Numbered from the stretch's first letter, positions 9,356-30,353 are shown. The stretch: 64,000 nt of DNA from Vulcanococcus sp. (GCA_019264575.1 JAHUZV010000018.1:1-64000), one strand, 5' to 3'. Numbers and translations are program-made. Notes: a model not told the origin generated them from the sequence alone.

Positions 9356-9408
9356 GCCAGCCAAGTGCAGAACGGGCAACTTAGGCCCATCGCCAGGAGG
9401 GCCGGCTT

Positions 9409-10185
9409 GTGCTGCGCGTTCTTCAGCTCAGTGATCCCCATCTGCTTGCTGATCCCCGTGGGCGCTGCCGCGGCGTGGTGGCCCTCGAGGCCCTCGAGCT
9501 GGCCTGGTGCCAGGCGCTGCTGCAGCTTGGCCAGCCGCCGGATTTGTTGCTGATCAGCGGCGACCTCTGCCAAGACGAAAGCCTGGGCGGTTACGTGCGG
9601 CTGCGCGAGCTGCTGGAGCGGTGGGCTGTGCCCACTGCTCTGCTGAGCGGCAACCACGACAACCCCGGCTTACTGCGGGCAGCCCTGGGGCGTCGGGCCT
9701 GGATCGCGCCGGCGGTGGTGCCGCTCGCCGGTTGGCAGCTGATCCTGTTGAACAGCCATCGCCCCGGGTCGGTGGCTGGCTGGCTTGAACCTGCTCAGCT
9801 CGCCTGGTTGCGGCATCAGCTCCAGACGGGCCGGTGCCCGGTGCTCGTGGCGCTGCACCATCCACCGGTGCCGATCGGCAGCGCGGAGCTCGATCGCATC
9901 GCTCTGCAGGAGCCCGAACAGCTGTTGCAGACCCTTGTGGCCAGCCCTCGAGTGGCCGGAGTGGTGTTTGGCCATGTGCACCAGCACTGGCAGGGCACGC
10001 TGCAACGCAGCAGCGGAGCCGCCCTGCCGCTCTGGGCCTGCCCCTCCACCCTGGCGGCCTTCAAGGCCGTGCAGCCCTGCCCGCTCAACCACGCCGATTG
10101 GCCCGGCGCTCGGTTGCTTCTGCTCGGCGCCGATGGGGGTGTCACCACCCGCTTGCTGCGTTGGCCGCCCGCCCAGGCTGCCTAG
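9409..10185 (+). CDS. CpdA/Icc-like metallophosphoesterase
   Basis: A 258-aa calcineurin-like phosphoesterase resembling 3',5'-cAMP phosphodiesterase CpdA. The metal-binding blocks appear in order: SDPHLLAD (residues 8-15), LLISGDLCQD, LLSGNHDNPG, VALHHPPVP and VVFGHVHQHW. This is the two-metal site of the class. Substrate could be cyclic nucleotides or another phosphodiester. GTG start at 9409. It is followed 26 bases later by the HtrA-type protease on the same strand. Confidence 0.87.
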   Translation: MLRVLQLSDPHLLADPRGRCRGVVALEALELAWCQALLQLGQPPDLLLISGDLCQDESLGGYVRLRELLERWAVPTALLSGNHDNPGLLRAALGRRAWIAPAVVPLAGWQLILLNSHRPGSVAGWLEPAQLAWLRHQLQTGRCPVLVALHHPPVPIGSAELDRIALQEPEQLLQTLVASPRVAGVVFGHVHQHWQGTLQRSSGAALPLWACPSTLAAFKAVQPCPLNHADWPGARLLLLGADGGVTTRLLRWPPAQAA

Positions 10186-10205
10186 CCTGCACGCCAACCG
10201 TCTGA

Positions 10206-11306
<1,101 letters not shown>

Positions 11307-11337
11307 GCTACGGTCACGGGCCAGAAAGAACGGCGTG

Positions 11338-12051
11338 ATGGCGGACCTTCAGGATCAGATGAAGCAGGCGGTGGCCGCTGCTGCCACCGAACAAATTCGG
11401 AGCGGCATGGTGGTGGGCCTGGGCTCCGGTTCCACCGCGGCTCTGATGATCCAGGCCCTCGGCGCCAAGCTCAAGAGCGGCGAGCTCACCGACATCGTGG
11501 GCGTCACCACCTCGTTTCAGGGTGAAGTGCTGGCGGCTGAGCTCGGCATTCCCCTCCAAAGCCTCAATGCCGTCAGCCGCATCGATCTGGCGATCGATGG
11601 TGCCGATGAAGTGGATCCCGCTTTCCAGCTGATCAAAGGCGGCGGCGCCTGCCACGTGCAGGAAAAGCTCGTGGCCGTGCGGGCTGAGCGGTTTGTGGTG
11701 GTGGTGGATTCCACCAAGCTCGTCGACACGCTGAATCTGGGCTTCCTGCTGCCGGTGGAGGTGCTCCCTGGCGCCTGGCGCCAGGTGCAGGCTCAGCTCA
11801 AGGACATGGGCGGCGAGGCCCAGCTGCGGATGGCGGTGAAGAAAGCCGGCCCCGTGGTGACCGATCAGGGCAACCTGGTGCTCGATGTGAAATTCGCCGG
11901 TGGCATCACCGATCCGGTGGCCCTCGAGCGCGACATCAACAACCTGCCCGGCGTTTTGGAGAACGGGCTGTTCGTGAACATCACCGACCAGGTGCTGGTG
12001 GGTGAGATCCACGACGGCGTGGCTGGCGTGCGTGATCTGGTGAAGCGCTGA
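11338..12051 (+). CDS. rpiA: Ribose-5-phosphate isomerase A
   Basis: A 237-aa enzyme interconverting ribose 5-phosphate and ribulose 5-phosphate in the Calvin-Benson and pentose phosphate cycles. Family signatures are visible: [14 protein letters not shown] near residue 22, IDGADEVDP near 84 and [11 protein letters not shown] near 100. The start is ATG at 11338 ([12 protein letters not shown]). The upstream neighbour is the HtrA-type protease on the same strand; hisD is convergent, 12 bases beyond the stop. Confidence 0.97.
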   Translation: MADLQDQMKQAVAAAATEQIRSGMVVGLGSGSTAALMIQALGAKLKSGELTDIVGVTTSFQGEVLAAELGIPLQSLNAVSRIDLAIDGADEVDPAFQLIKGGGACHVQEKLVAVRAERFVVVVDSTKLVDTLNLGFLLPVEVLPGAWRQVQAQLKDMGGEAQLRMAVKKAGPVVTDQGNLVLDVKFAGGITDPVALERDINNLPGVLENGLFVNITDQVLVGEIHDGVAGVRDLVKR

Positions 12052-12063
12052 ACCGGCCGGGGC

Positions 12064-13413
12064 TTAGCCCAGCCGCAACCGCACCGATTCGCCGTGGCTG
12101 TGCAGCCCTTCGCTATCGGCGAGGGTGGCTACGGCGCCGCCGGTGGCCTCCAGGGCCTTGCGGTTGAACTGAATCAGGCTGGTGTGGCGCAGGAAGGTTT
12201 CCACGCACAGCGCACCGGCGAAGCGGGCCGTGCCTGAGGTGGGCAAGGTGTGGTTGGGCCCAGCCAGGTAATCGCCCACGGCTTCCGGGGTCCAGGCCCC
12301 CATGAAGATGGCGCCGGCGTGCTGGATCTGTTCGGCCAGCGGTTCGGGCCGCTCCACCTGCAGCTCCAGGTGCTCGGGTGCGAAGCGATCACTGAGCCGA
12401 GCTGCTTGATCCAGGCTGTCGCATACCACGATCAGGCCCCAGTCGTTGAGAGCCTGGCGGGTGATGGCGGCGCGGGGGTGACCAGCCAGCTGCGCTTCGA
12501 TCGCAGCCGGCACCGCTGCGGCTAGCTCGGCGCTGGTGGTGAGCAGGATCGCCGCAGCGAGCGGGTCGTGCTCCGCCTGGGCCAACAGATCAGCGGCGAC
12601 GTGCTCGGCGTTGGCGCTGTGGTCGGCGATCACCAGCACTTCGCTCGGACCAGCCAGCGAATCGATCGACACCCGCCCGTACACCGCCTTTTTGGCCAGG
12701 GTCACGTAAAGGTTGCCGGGGCCGGTGATCACATCCACCCGCGGGATCGATTCGGTGCTGTAGGCCAGGGCGGCGATCGCCTGGGCGCCACCCACGCGGT
12801 AGATCTCTTCAACGCCCGCCAGATGGGCGGCGGCCAGCACGGTTTGGTTCACGCGGCCATCCGGCCCCGGCGGGGTCACCATCACCAGGCGCTGCACGCC
12901 GGCCACGCGGGCAGGCACCGCATTCATCAGCACAGTGCTCGGGTAGCTGGCGCGCCCTCCAGGCACGTAGAGCCCAGCCCGTTCCACGGGCCTCCAGCGG
13001 CGCCCCAGCCGCTCGCCATGCACGCCTGTCACCTGCAGATCGGCAGGTTTTTGGCGTTGGTGGAAATCCACGATGCGCCGGTGGGCCAGCTGCAGGGCTT
13101 CCTGCAGATCGGTGGGGGTGGCGGCCCAGGCTGCGGCGAGTTCAGCGGCGGGCACCCGCAGGGGATCGGGCCGCACGCCATCGAAGCGTTCGGTGAGCTC
13201 CATCAAGGCGGCGTCGCCCTGGCTGCGCACCTGCTCGAGGATGGCGTCCACCCGCTCGGCAGCCTCGCGGCTCTGGCCGCTGCCGGTGCGCTCGGCGATC
13301 GCTTCCAAGCGGTGCCCGGCGGTTTCCACGTCATGCAGCAGCTGGATCTGCAGCGGTGCAAGGTCGCCGCTGGTCGGTGCTGGTGCGGCGGCGCTGGCAG
13401 CGGTGGCGCTCAT
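12064..13413 (-). CDS. hisD: Histidinol dehydrogenase
   Basis: A 449-aa zinc enzyme catalysing the last two steps of histidine synthesis, L-histidinol to L-histidine with two NAD+. Recognisable blocks are [34 protein letters not shown], the zinc-ligand block LLAQAEHDP, the catalytic FAPEHLELQ, and [22 protein letters not shown] at 13413. It has an Ala/Pro-rich N-terminal extension of about 20 residues. It is divergent from rpsT and convergent with rpiA. Confidence 0.97.
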   Translation of the reverse strand: MSATAASAAAPAPTSGDLAPLQIQLLHDVETAGHRLEAIAERTGSGQSREAAERVDAILEQVRSQGDAALMELTERFDGVRPDPLRVPAAELAAAWAATPTDLQEALQLAHRRIVDFHQRQKPADLQVTGVHGERLGRRWRPVERAGLYVPGGRASYPSTVLMNAVPARVAGVQRLVMVTPPGPDGRVNQTVLAAAHLAGVEEIYRVGGAQAIAALAYSTESIPRVDVITGPGNLYVTLAKKAVYGRVSIDSLAGPSEVLVIADHSANAEHVAADLLAQAEHDPLAAAILLTTSAELAAAVPAAIEAQLAGHPRAAITRQALNDWGLIVVCDSLDQAARLSDRFAPEHLELQVERPEPLAEQIQHAGAIFMGAWTPEAVGDYLAGPNHTLPTSGTARFAGALCVETFLRHTSLIQFNRKALEATGGAVATLADSEGLHSHGESVRLRLG

Positions 13414-13441
13414 GGCCTCGGGCGTTCTTGGCTCAAGCTAG

Positions 13442-13816
<375 letters not shown>

Positions 13817-13841
13817 TCGGCCCTCGGTTGCTGCGTTGTCT

Positions 13842-13871
13842 AGGGTTCGGGCTTCGCCTGAACCCTTTGTT
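13842..13871 (+). terminator. Hairpin after rpsT, probable terminator or attenuator
   Basis: A 10-bp stem (AGGGTTCGGG against CCTGAACCCT, one G-T pair) with a CTTCG loop is followed by TTTGTT. The T-tract ends exactly where the tatD ATG (13872) begins, so read-through here would set expression of tatD. Confidence 0.7.
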
Positions 13872-14693
13872 ATGGCTGCGGCCGTCGCCCTCGAGAGCCT
13901 GGATGCTCCCCTGATCGACAGTCACTGCCACATCGTCTTCCGAAATTTCGACGACGACTTGGAGGAGGTGGCCCAGCGCTGGCGCGATGCCGGTGTGGGT
14001 CGCCTCCTTCACGCGTGTGTGGAGCCCTCGGAAATCCCGGCGATCCGGGCCCTGGCGGATCGCTTCCCTGAGCTGCGCTACGCGGTGGGCGTGCATCCGC
14101 TCGATCCCGAGCACTGGCAGAGCGATACGCCAGCGGTGCTCAAAGCCGCTGCCCTCGATGACAGCCGTGTGGTGGCCATCGGTGAGCTGGGCCTTGATCT
14201 CTTTCGCGACAAAAACCTTGATCACCAGCTGGCGATGCTGCGCCCCCAGCTGGATCTGTCTGTTGAGCTCGATCTGCCGGTGATCATCCATTGCCGCGAT
14301 GCGGCCGAGCCGATGCTCGCCGAATTGCGGGAGCGCAAGAGCCGCGGCTCTTGCCCCCGCGGTGTGATGCATTGCTGGAGCGGCACTCCAGACGAGATGG
14401 CCGGCTTCCTGGAGCTGGGCCTGTTCATCAGCTTCAGCGGCAACGTCACCTTCCCCAAGGCGACCGATACCCACGCCTGCGCCCAGCAGGTGCCAGCCGA
14501 TCGCTACCTGGTGGAAACCGATTGCCCGTTCCTGGCGCCGGTGCCTCGTCGCGGCAAGCGCAACGAGCCCGCGTTTGTGGCAGCCGTGGCCGAGCGGGTG
14601 GCTGAGCTGCGCGGCGAGACCCTCCAGGCTGTGGCTCGCCAGAGCACGGCGAACGCCTGTGCCCTGTTTGGGGCTGGGCTTCACAATGTATGA
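13872..14693 (+). CDS. tatD: TatD family metal-dependent hydrolase
   Basis: A 273-aa TIM-barrel hydrolase of the TatD DNase family. Metal-binding and catalytic blocks appear in order: IDSHCHIVF (D16, H18, H20), AIGELGLDLF, IIHCRDAAEP, MHCWSGTPDE and VETDCPFLAP. TatD proteins have Mg-dependent 3'-5' exonuclease activity on DNA or RNA; substrate here is unproven. The ATG at 13872 directly abuts the T-tract of the rpsT hairpin and has no ribosome-binding site. A TTG at 13836 is an alternative start inside the hairpin region. rpoB follows after a 333-base leader. Confidence 0.9.
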   Translation: MAAAVALESLDAPLIDSHCHIVFRNFDDDLEEVAQRWRDAGVGRLLHACVEPSEIPAIRALADRFPELRYAVGVHPLDPEHWQSDTPAVLKAAALDDSRVVAIGELGLDLFRDKNLDHQLAMLRPQLDLSVELDLPVIIHCRDAAEPMLAELRERKSRGSCPRGVMHCWSGTPDEMAGFLELGLFISFSGNVTFPKATDTHACAQQVPADRYLVETDCPFLAPVPRRGKRNEPAFVAAVAERVAELRGETLQAVARQSTANACALFGAGLHNV

Positions 14694-15026
14694 TGTTTCA
14701 TTGGCCTGGCAGCGGGTTGTGGTTTATCCGAGCCCTCTGCAGCCTGAAAGCGCACGCCAGTGTTCTGGCGCGCCTGCCCGTCCCCCTGGTGCTGTTGTCT
14801 TTCCGGTTCGAGTTGTCGTTGTCTCCTGGGTTGAAGCGAGCTGAATAGGTCTGCCGGCTGGCCAGCCTCCCCGCACGGAGGGGCTGGCTGTGTCGTCTCT
14901 CGTGCCATTCGTGATGCCAGTCGGCGCTGAGCGCGCCGGTCCAGGCCCATCGCTCCCTTCACCGCCCATCAGGCCCCGCTTGTTCAGGCCCCCGTCGTCC
15001 CCCACCCGTTCCTGCAGGTTCCCCGC
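14694..15026 (+). promoter_or_regulatory. Leader region of the rpoBC1C2 operon with two hairpins
   Basis: No convincing gene lies in these 333 bases. Two stem-loops are visible: 14752-14773 (9-bp stem with one G-T pair, TGTT loop) and 14861-14888 (12-bp stem with one mismatch, GCAC loop, inside a GGCTGGCC...GGCTGGCT context). Neither is followed by a T-tract, so neither is a simple terminator. A -10-like TATGAT sits at 14689-14694 across the tatD stop codon, with only a weak -35. The region probably carries the operon promoter and a structured leader. Confidence 0.45.
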
Positions 15027-18317
<3,291 letters not shown>

Positions 18318-18397
18318 TTGCTGATCGATCCGGACCACCCGTTCGGGTGACCGTCTGATCCCTTCTGTTTCCTTCGACCTCCGCGCGCTTCACGGCC

Positions 18398-24455
<6,058 letters not shown>

Positions 24456-24458
24456 TGA

Positions 24459-25746
<1,288 letters not shown>

Positions 25747-25750
<4 letters not shown>

Positions 25751-27036
25751 GTGGGATCGCGGCTGGGGTCGAAGGCCCCCCGCGCTTCCTGCGCACTCCA
25801 TGGGGCGATCCGCCAGAGCAGCAGGAACGCCGGGAGCGCCGCCGCCACGGTGAACAGGAAGAAACCAGGCCAGCCGGCACGCTCTGCCACCACACCGGCC
25901 GGTGCCGCCAGGATCGAGCGGCTCAAGGCATAAATCCCAGAGAGCAGGGCGTACTGGGTGGCGGAGAATCGCGGGTTGCACAGGCTCATCAGCAAGGCCA
26001 CGAACACCGCGCCCACCATTCCGCCGCTGATGTTCTCGAGGCTCACGGCGGTGATTAGGCCGCTTAAGCCGCCGCCGAAGCGGGCCAGGGCCCAATAACT
26101 GAGGTTGCCGATCACGCCGGTGATGGCAAACAGCCAGAGCGAGCGGTTCATGCCCAGCCAGGCGAACAGGCTGCCGCCGATCACGGTGCCCAGCATCGTG
26201 GCGCCGATCGCCCAGCCCCCCTGCACCAGGCCAATATCGGCTTCGCTGAACCCCTGCAGCTTGAGGAAGGGGATGGCCATGGCATTGAGCAGACCATCGG
26301 GCCAGCGATAGAGCAACACGAGCAGCAGCAGCTGCCAGGTGCGGTTGGGGCCTGCGCGATGCACAAATTCCCGGGCTGGTCCGAGCACCGCCTGCCGCAG
26401 GCTGGTAACGGCGTGCTCCACCGGCGGCAGCTTCGGGGCGCTGAGCGTGAATGGCACCATCGCGGCCACCAGGGCTGCGGCACTGAGAAACGCGGCGGGC
26501 CAGCCGAAGCGATCCGCCAGCAGGAATCCGCCGGCTCCCACGCCGAGCATGGCGGCGCGATAGCCGAGGGCCGCCGCCGCTGCACCGGGCCCCCGCTCCG
26601 CCTCCGGCAGCAGATCGGTGCGGTAGGCATCCACAGCGATGTCTTGGGTGGCGCTGCAGATCGCCAGTACCAGCGCCGCCAGGCCGACGGCGGTGAGTTG
26701 GCTGGGGTTGCTGCTCGGCCGCAGCAGGGCCATGGCGGCGATCACGGCCACCAGCAGCAGTTGCATCAGCAGCAGCCAGCCCCGCCGCCGATCCGGCCAC
26801 GGGATCGGCCAGCGATCCAGCAGTGGCGCCCAGAACAACTTGAGGGTGTAGGGCAGTTCCGCCAGCGGGATCAGGCCGATCAGCGTGAGCGGAACACCGC
26901 TGGCGGCGAGCCACCCCTGCAGCAGCCGGCTGCCCACCATCAACGGTGCGCCGCTGGCGACCCCTTCAGCACTCACGGCGATCAGCCGCCGGAGGGTGCC
27001 GCCGGAGGGGGGCAGCGCTGAATCCGACGCACCCAT
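25747..27036 (-). CDS. AmpG-like MFS permease
   Basis: A 429-aa major facilitator with about twelve hydrophobic segments, resembling AmpG (muropeptide) and acetyl-CoA-type transporters. Visible blocks are [36 protein letters not shown], the cytoplasmic [11 protein letters not shown], and [16 protein letters not shown]. The last is the AmpG-type loop carrying the conserved acidic residues. A muropeptide recycling role is the family default but not demonstrated for cyanobacteria. I chose ATG 27036 ([10 protein letters not shown]); the frame extends upstream to 27099. It converges with rlmN so tightly that both stops sit in one CTAG. Confidence 0.85.
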
Positions 27037-27111
27037 GCGGCGTTCTGCAGGTTGGCGGCACCTTAGGGGTGGCTTTCGGCGAGGAGAATGACTGCACATC
27101 GGCTTTGATCT

Positions 27112-27237
27112 GTGCAGTTCCTGCGTTCCACCCTGTTACCGGCGGCGATCGTGCTGCTCTTTGGCCTGGCGCTGTTTGCGGTGAGTGCGCGCATCTGGCT
27201 GCCGGGCGACATGCTCGCTCCGGCCCCCATCAACTGA
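27112..27237 (+). CDS. 41-aa single-span membrane protein
   Basis: Too short for routine gene calling: a GTG start at 27112, then VQFLRSTLLPAAIVLLFG..., ending at TGA 27235. It has one hydrophobic helix (about residues 7-27, LLPAAIVLLFGLALFAVSARI) and a short Pro-rich lumenal or periplasmic tail. An in-frame TGA just upstream (27106-27108) fixes the earliest start. I do not recognise it; the size resembles small thylakoid subunits of photosystems, NDH-1 or cytochrome b6f, but nothing identifies which. It lies 75 bases from the divergent transporter and 37 bases before the HEAT-repeat gene, so it may belong to that operon. Confidence 0.55.
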   Translation: MQFLRSTLLPAAIVLLFGLALFAVSARIWLPGDMLAPAPIN

Positions 27238-27274
27238 GCAGATCGCGACGGGCCTGGCCCTTACGATCCCCGGC

Positions 27275-28075
27275 ATGACAGGTCCGTTCCCCGAGTTTTC
27301 CCAGAGTCCGGCGGATTTGGCGCTGGATCCGGAACTGCTCGCGCGGGAACTGGCCCAAGAGCTCTTAGGCGATCCGCTCGACGAACTCGACGATCCCGCC
27401 GTTGCCCTGGCGGATGTGGCGGCGGAGTGTGATCTGGGCCTGGAACTGCTGCGCGGCGGCCATGAAGAGCGCATGCATGGGCTGCGTATCTTCTGCGAAC
27501 ACCGCGATCCCCGCGCCCCGGCCCTGCTGGTGCCATTGCTCGAGGCCAGCTGCCCAATCCTGCGGATGAGCGCGGTGTATGCCCTTGGCCGCAACCCGGA
27601 TCTGCAGGCTGTGACCCCGCTGCTCGCCCTGCTGCAGAACGACAGCAACGGTTATGTGCGCAAGGCGGTGGCCTGGAGCTTGAGCAGCTACCCGGATGCG
27701 CCGGTGATGAACCCCCTGATCCGCGCGCTGCAAACCGACATCGCGGCCGTGCGCCTCTGGGCGGCCAGCTCCCTGGCTGATGCCGGCTCCACCGGGCTGG
27801 CCAAAGCCGATCAGGCGGCGGGTCAGCTGCTGCAGGCCCTGCGCATCGATAGCGAGGCGGCGGTGCGCAGCAACAGTGCCTGGTCGCTCGGACGCCTCTA
27901 TGGCGATCTGGTGGAGCCGCGCCAGCTGGAGGTGGTGGAATCGCTGCTGGGCGCCATGCTCCACGACGCTGATCTGGCGGTGCGGGATGAAGCCCGCCTG
28001 GCACTCGAGCAGCTGGAAGATCCGCTGGTGCTGGAGCGGCTGCAGACCCTCGTGAATGAGGGGCTGTTGAGCTGA
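27275..28075 (+). CDS. HEAT-repeat protein (possibly IaiH-like)
   Basis: A 266-aa all-helical protein made of about five HEAT/PBS-lyase-like repeats from residue 55 on. Repeat cores visible are DPRAPALLVPLLEASCPILRM, AVTPLLALLQNDSNGYVRKA, PLIRALQTDIAAVRLWAASS, and LLQALRIDSEAAVRSNSAW. The acidic N-terminus (residues 1-50) is non-repeat. Cyanobacterial relatives include phycobilin lyases and IaiH, a HEAT protein reported to bind the Fe-S scaffold IscA. Because the next genes encode DUF2997, DUF1257 and a 4Fe-4S ferredoxin, an iron-sulfur role is more plausible than bilin lyase here; this is inference. ATG at 27275. Confidence 0.8.
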   Translation: MTGPFPEFSQSPADLALDPELLARELAQELLGDPLDELDDPAVALADVAAECDLGLELLRGGHEERMHGLRIFCEHRDPRAPALLVPLLEASCPILRMSAVYALGRNPDLQAVTPLLALLQNDSNGYVRKAVAWSLSSYPDAPVMNPLIRALQTDIAAVRLWAASSLADAGSTGLAKADQAAGQLLQALRIDSEAAVRSNSAWSLGRLYGDLVEPRQLEVVESLLGAMLHDADLAVRDEARLALEQLEDPLVLERLQTLVNEGLLS

Positions 28076-28153
28076 GCCCCACTTCTGTTGCACGGGGCCG
28101 CCAGCCCCTGGGCAACGCGGCTAGCATCCGCAGACCCACGCCCCTGCCCGGGA

Positions 28154-28372
28154 ATGGCTCAACACACCATCCGCTTTCGGATCCGACCTGATGGCCGGGT
28201 TGAAGAGCTGGTGGAAGGCATCACGGGTAGTGGTTGCGAGCAGCTCACCGAGCGGATCGAGGCCCGGCTTGGCAGCGTTCAGCAGCGCCAGGCCACCTCT
28301 GAGGCTTTCCAGGCTTCCACTGCCGCGGTGACGCCCGAGCAGACCCAGACCCTTTCTTCGCCGGTCTCCTGA
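28154..28372 (+). CDS. DUF2997 family protein
   Basis: A 72-aa protein starting MAQHTIRFRIRPDGRVEELVEG, the beta-strand pattern of DUF2997, followed by GxxCEQLTERIEARLGSV and a Gln/Thr-rich tail. One cysteine (C29, GSGCEQLT) is at a position that I recall as conserved in this family. Function unknown. Its stop TGA overlaps the ATG of the DUF1257 gene by one base (TGATG), so the two are probably made in fixed ratio. Confidence 0.82.
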   Translation: MAQHTIRFRIRPDGRVEELVEGITGSGCEQLTERIEARLGSVQQRQATSEAFQASTAAVTPEQTQTLSSPVS

Positions 28373-28761
28373 TGTCGCACTTCAGCACCGTTAAAACGGA
28401 ATTGCGTGATCGCGCAGCCCTGATCGACGCCCTGCGCGACCTCGGCCATGATCCCAGCGAAGGTGAGCGCTCGGTGCGCGGCTACCGCGGCCAGACCGTG
28501 CAGGCAGACCTGGCGGTGCTGGGTGAAGAGGGCGGTGACATCGGGTTCCGTTGGAGCGAAGCCAGCGGTAGCTATGAGCTGGTGACCGACCTCGACCTCT
28601 GGCGCCAGCCCATTCCGGTGGAGCGTTTCCTCGCCAAGCTCACCCAGCGCTACGCCCTGCGCAGCATCCTGGCTGCCTCGAGTGCTGAAGGTTTCCAGGT
28701 GAGCGAGCAGAGCCAGGCCGCCGATGGCTCGATCGAACTGGTGGTCACCCGCTGGGAGTGA
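28372..28761 (+). CDS. ycf35: Ycf35-type DUF1257 protein
   Basis: A 129-aa protein beginning MSHFSTVKTELRDRAALIDALRDLG, the hallmark of DUF1257/Ycf35, which is also encoded in red-algal plastid genomes. It ends with the family's YALRSILAAS...GF and a beta-strand tail (IELVVTRWE). Biochemical function is unknown to me. It is coupled on both sides: one-base overlap with DUF2997 and a 4-base GTGA overlap with the ferredoxin. Confidence 0.9.
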   Translation: MSHFSTVKTELRDRAALIDALRDLGHDPSEGERSVRGYRGQTVQADLAVLGEEGGDIGFRWSEASGSYELVTDLDLWRQPIPVERFLAKLTQRYALRSILAASSAEGFQVSEQSQAADGSIELVVTRWE

Positions 28762-29150
28762 GCGTCGATCCTGCGGTTGCCTTTGCAGCCGCTGCAGCGC
28801 CGGCGGCCGTTGTTTCAGGCCGCGAGCCCGTGCTGGGTGGTGCCCTGCGCCAAAAAGCTGTTTGGGTGGATGAAGCGGTGTGCATCGGCTGCCGCTACTG
28901 CACCCATGTGGCGGCCAACACCTTCCTGGTGGAGGAAGACTGGGGCCGCTCCAGGGCCATCCGCCAGGACGGCGACAGCACCGAGCGGATCCAGGAGGCG
29001 ATCGACACCTGCCCGGTGGATTGCATCCATTGGGTGAGCTACGAGGAGTTGCCGGCCCTCGAGGAGCAGACCCGCCATCAGGAGTTGCAGCCGCTGGGGC
29101 TGCCCACGCCCTCGCGGCCGCGGCGCACCCTGCCCCGCGCCCACCCCTGA
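28758..29150 (+). CDS. 4Fe-4S ferredoxin, DnaJ-ferredoxin-like
   Basis: A 130-aa protein with a 30-residue Ala-rich N-terminus, then a mono-cluster bacterial-type ferredoxin domain. Cluster ligands are C42-IG-C45-RY-C48 and C85 (DTCPVDC, with C89 extra). The domain (WVDEAVCIGCRYCTHVAANTF, then WGRSRAIRQDGD) closely matches the ferredoxin modules of plastid DnaJ-like proteins. A C-terminal Pro/Arg-rich tail follows. It could donate electrons to, or carry clusters for, its operon partners. The GTG at 28758 overlaps the DUF1257 stop (GTGA), and the stop overlaps the next ATG. Confidence 0.88.
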   Translation: MSVDPAVAFAAAAAPAAVVSGREPVLGGALRQKAVWVDEAVCIGCRYCTHVAANTFLVEEDWGRSRAIRQDGDSTERIQEAIDTCPVDCIHWVSYEELPALEEQTRHQELQPLGLPTPSRPRRTLPRAHP

Positions 29151-30346
29151 TGCTGCCGGTTCGCCGCTTCGGCCGCACCGATCTGCCGATGCCCGTGCTC
29201 TCCCTCGGGGGAATGCGCTTTCAGCAGAGCTGGAACGATCTACCGGCCGATCAGATCAGAGCCGAGAGCCAGGCCAACCTGCGCGCCACCCTGGAGGCGG
29301 CGGTGGCGGCGGGATTTCGGCATGTGGAAACCGCGCGGCACTACGGCAGCTCTGAGCGCCAGCTGGGCTGGTTGCTGCCCCAGGTGCCCGATCCCGGCCG
29401 CATCCTGCAAACCAAGGTGCCGCCCCAGGAGGATCCCGCAGCTTTTGAAGCCGAACTGCGCCTGAGCTTTGAGCGGCTGGGGGTGCAGCGGGTTGATTTG
29501 CTCGCCATCCATGGCCTCAACCTGCCAGAGCATCTCGAGCAGACGCTGCGGCCCGGGGGCTGTTTGGAGGTGGTGCGGCGCTGGCAGGAGGAGGGCCGCG
29601 TGGGTTCGGTCGGCTTCTCCACCCATGCCCCGCTGCCGCTGATCGAGGAAGCGATCAACAGCGGCGCGTTTGATTACGTGAACCTCCATTGGTATTTCAT
29701 CCGCCAGGACAATCGCCCGGCGATTGAGGCGGCGATCGCCCAGGACATGGGCGTGTTCGTGATCAGCCCCACCGATAAGGGCGGCCACCTGCACACACCA
29801 TCACCGCTGCTGCGTGAGCTGTGCTCGCCGCTGCATCCGATCGTGTTCAACGACCTCTTTTGCCTCAGCTCTCCAGGCATTCACACCATCAGCGTGGGCG
29901 CGGCGCGGCCGCAGGATCTGGAGTTGCATCTGCAGGCGGTGCAGCTGCTCCCCCAGGCAGCGGAGTTGGTGCCCCCGATCGTGGCGCGGCTGGAGCAGGT
30001 GCGCCGCGAGGTGCTGGGCGAAGCCTGGCTGGCCAGCTGGAAGCAGGGTTTGCCCGCCTGGCAAGACACTCCGGGCCAGATCAATCTGCCCACTCTGCTG
30101 TGGTTGCACAACCTGGTGGAGGCCTGGGGTCTGGAGGGCTACGCCAAAGCCCGCTACGGGTTGCTGGGGGCCGGTAGCCATTGGTTCCCCGGTGCGAATG
30201 CCGATGCCCTCGATCACAGCGTGAGCGAAGCCGAGCTGAAGCAGGTGCTCGTCGCCAGCCCCTGGGCGGATCAGATCCCCCAGTTGCTCCGGGATCTGCG
30301 CGAGCGGGTGGGCGGCACGGCAACGCGCCGGCTGATGGCCAGCTGA
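29150..30346 (+). CDS. Aldo/keto reductase
   Basis: A 398-aa NADPH-dependent aldo/keto reductase. Visible features are RRFGRTDLPMPVLSLGGMRFQQ at the start, GFRHVETARHYGSSERQLG with the active-site Tyr, LQTKVPP, VDLLAIHG, and a C-terminal helical extension of about 120 residues beyond the barrel that contains no CxxC cluster motif. Related long AKRs sometimes carry a C-terminal 4Fe-4S site; this one does not. Its ATG overlaps the ferredoxin stop by one base. Substrate unknown. rsmG is convergent, 7 bases beyond the stop. Confidence 0.9.
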   Translation: MLPVRRFGRTDLPMPVLSLGGMRFQQSWNDLPADQIRAESQANLRATLEAAVAAGFRHVETARHYGSSERQLGWLLPQVPDPGRILQTKVPPQEDPAAFEAELRLSFERLGVQRVDLLAIHGLNLPEHLEQTLRPGGCLEVVRRWQEEGRVGSVGFSTHAPLPLIEEAINSGAFDYVNLHWYFIRQDNRPAIEAAIAQDMGVFVISPTDKGGHLHTPSPLLRELCSPLHPIVFNDLFCLSSPGIHTISVGAARPQDLELHLQAVQLLPQAAELVPPIVARLEQVRREVLGEAWLASWKQGLPAWQDTPGQINLPTLLWLHNLVEAWGLEGYAKARYGLLGAGSHWFPGANADALDHSVSEAELKQVLVASPWADQIPQLLRDLRERVGGTATRRLMAS

Positions 30347-30353
30347 ATCCGGC

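Noticed and set aside
14861..14888. Strong hairpin taken as a terminator between tatD and rpoB
   Set aside because: No T-tract follows on the plus strand (GTGTCGTC), so it is reported only as leader structure.
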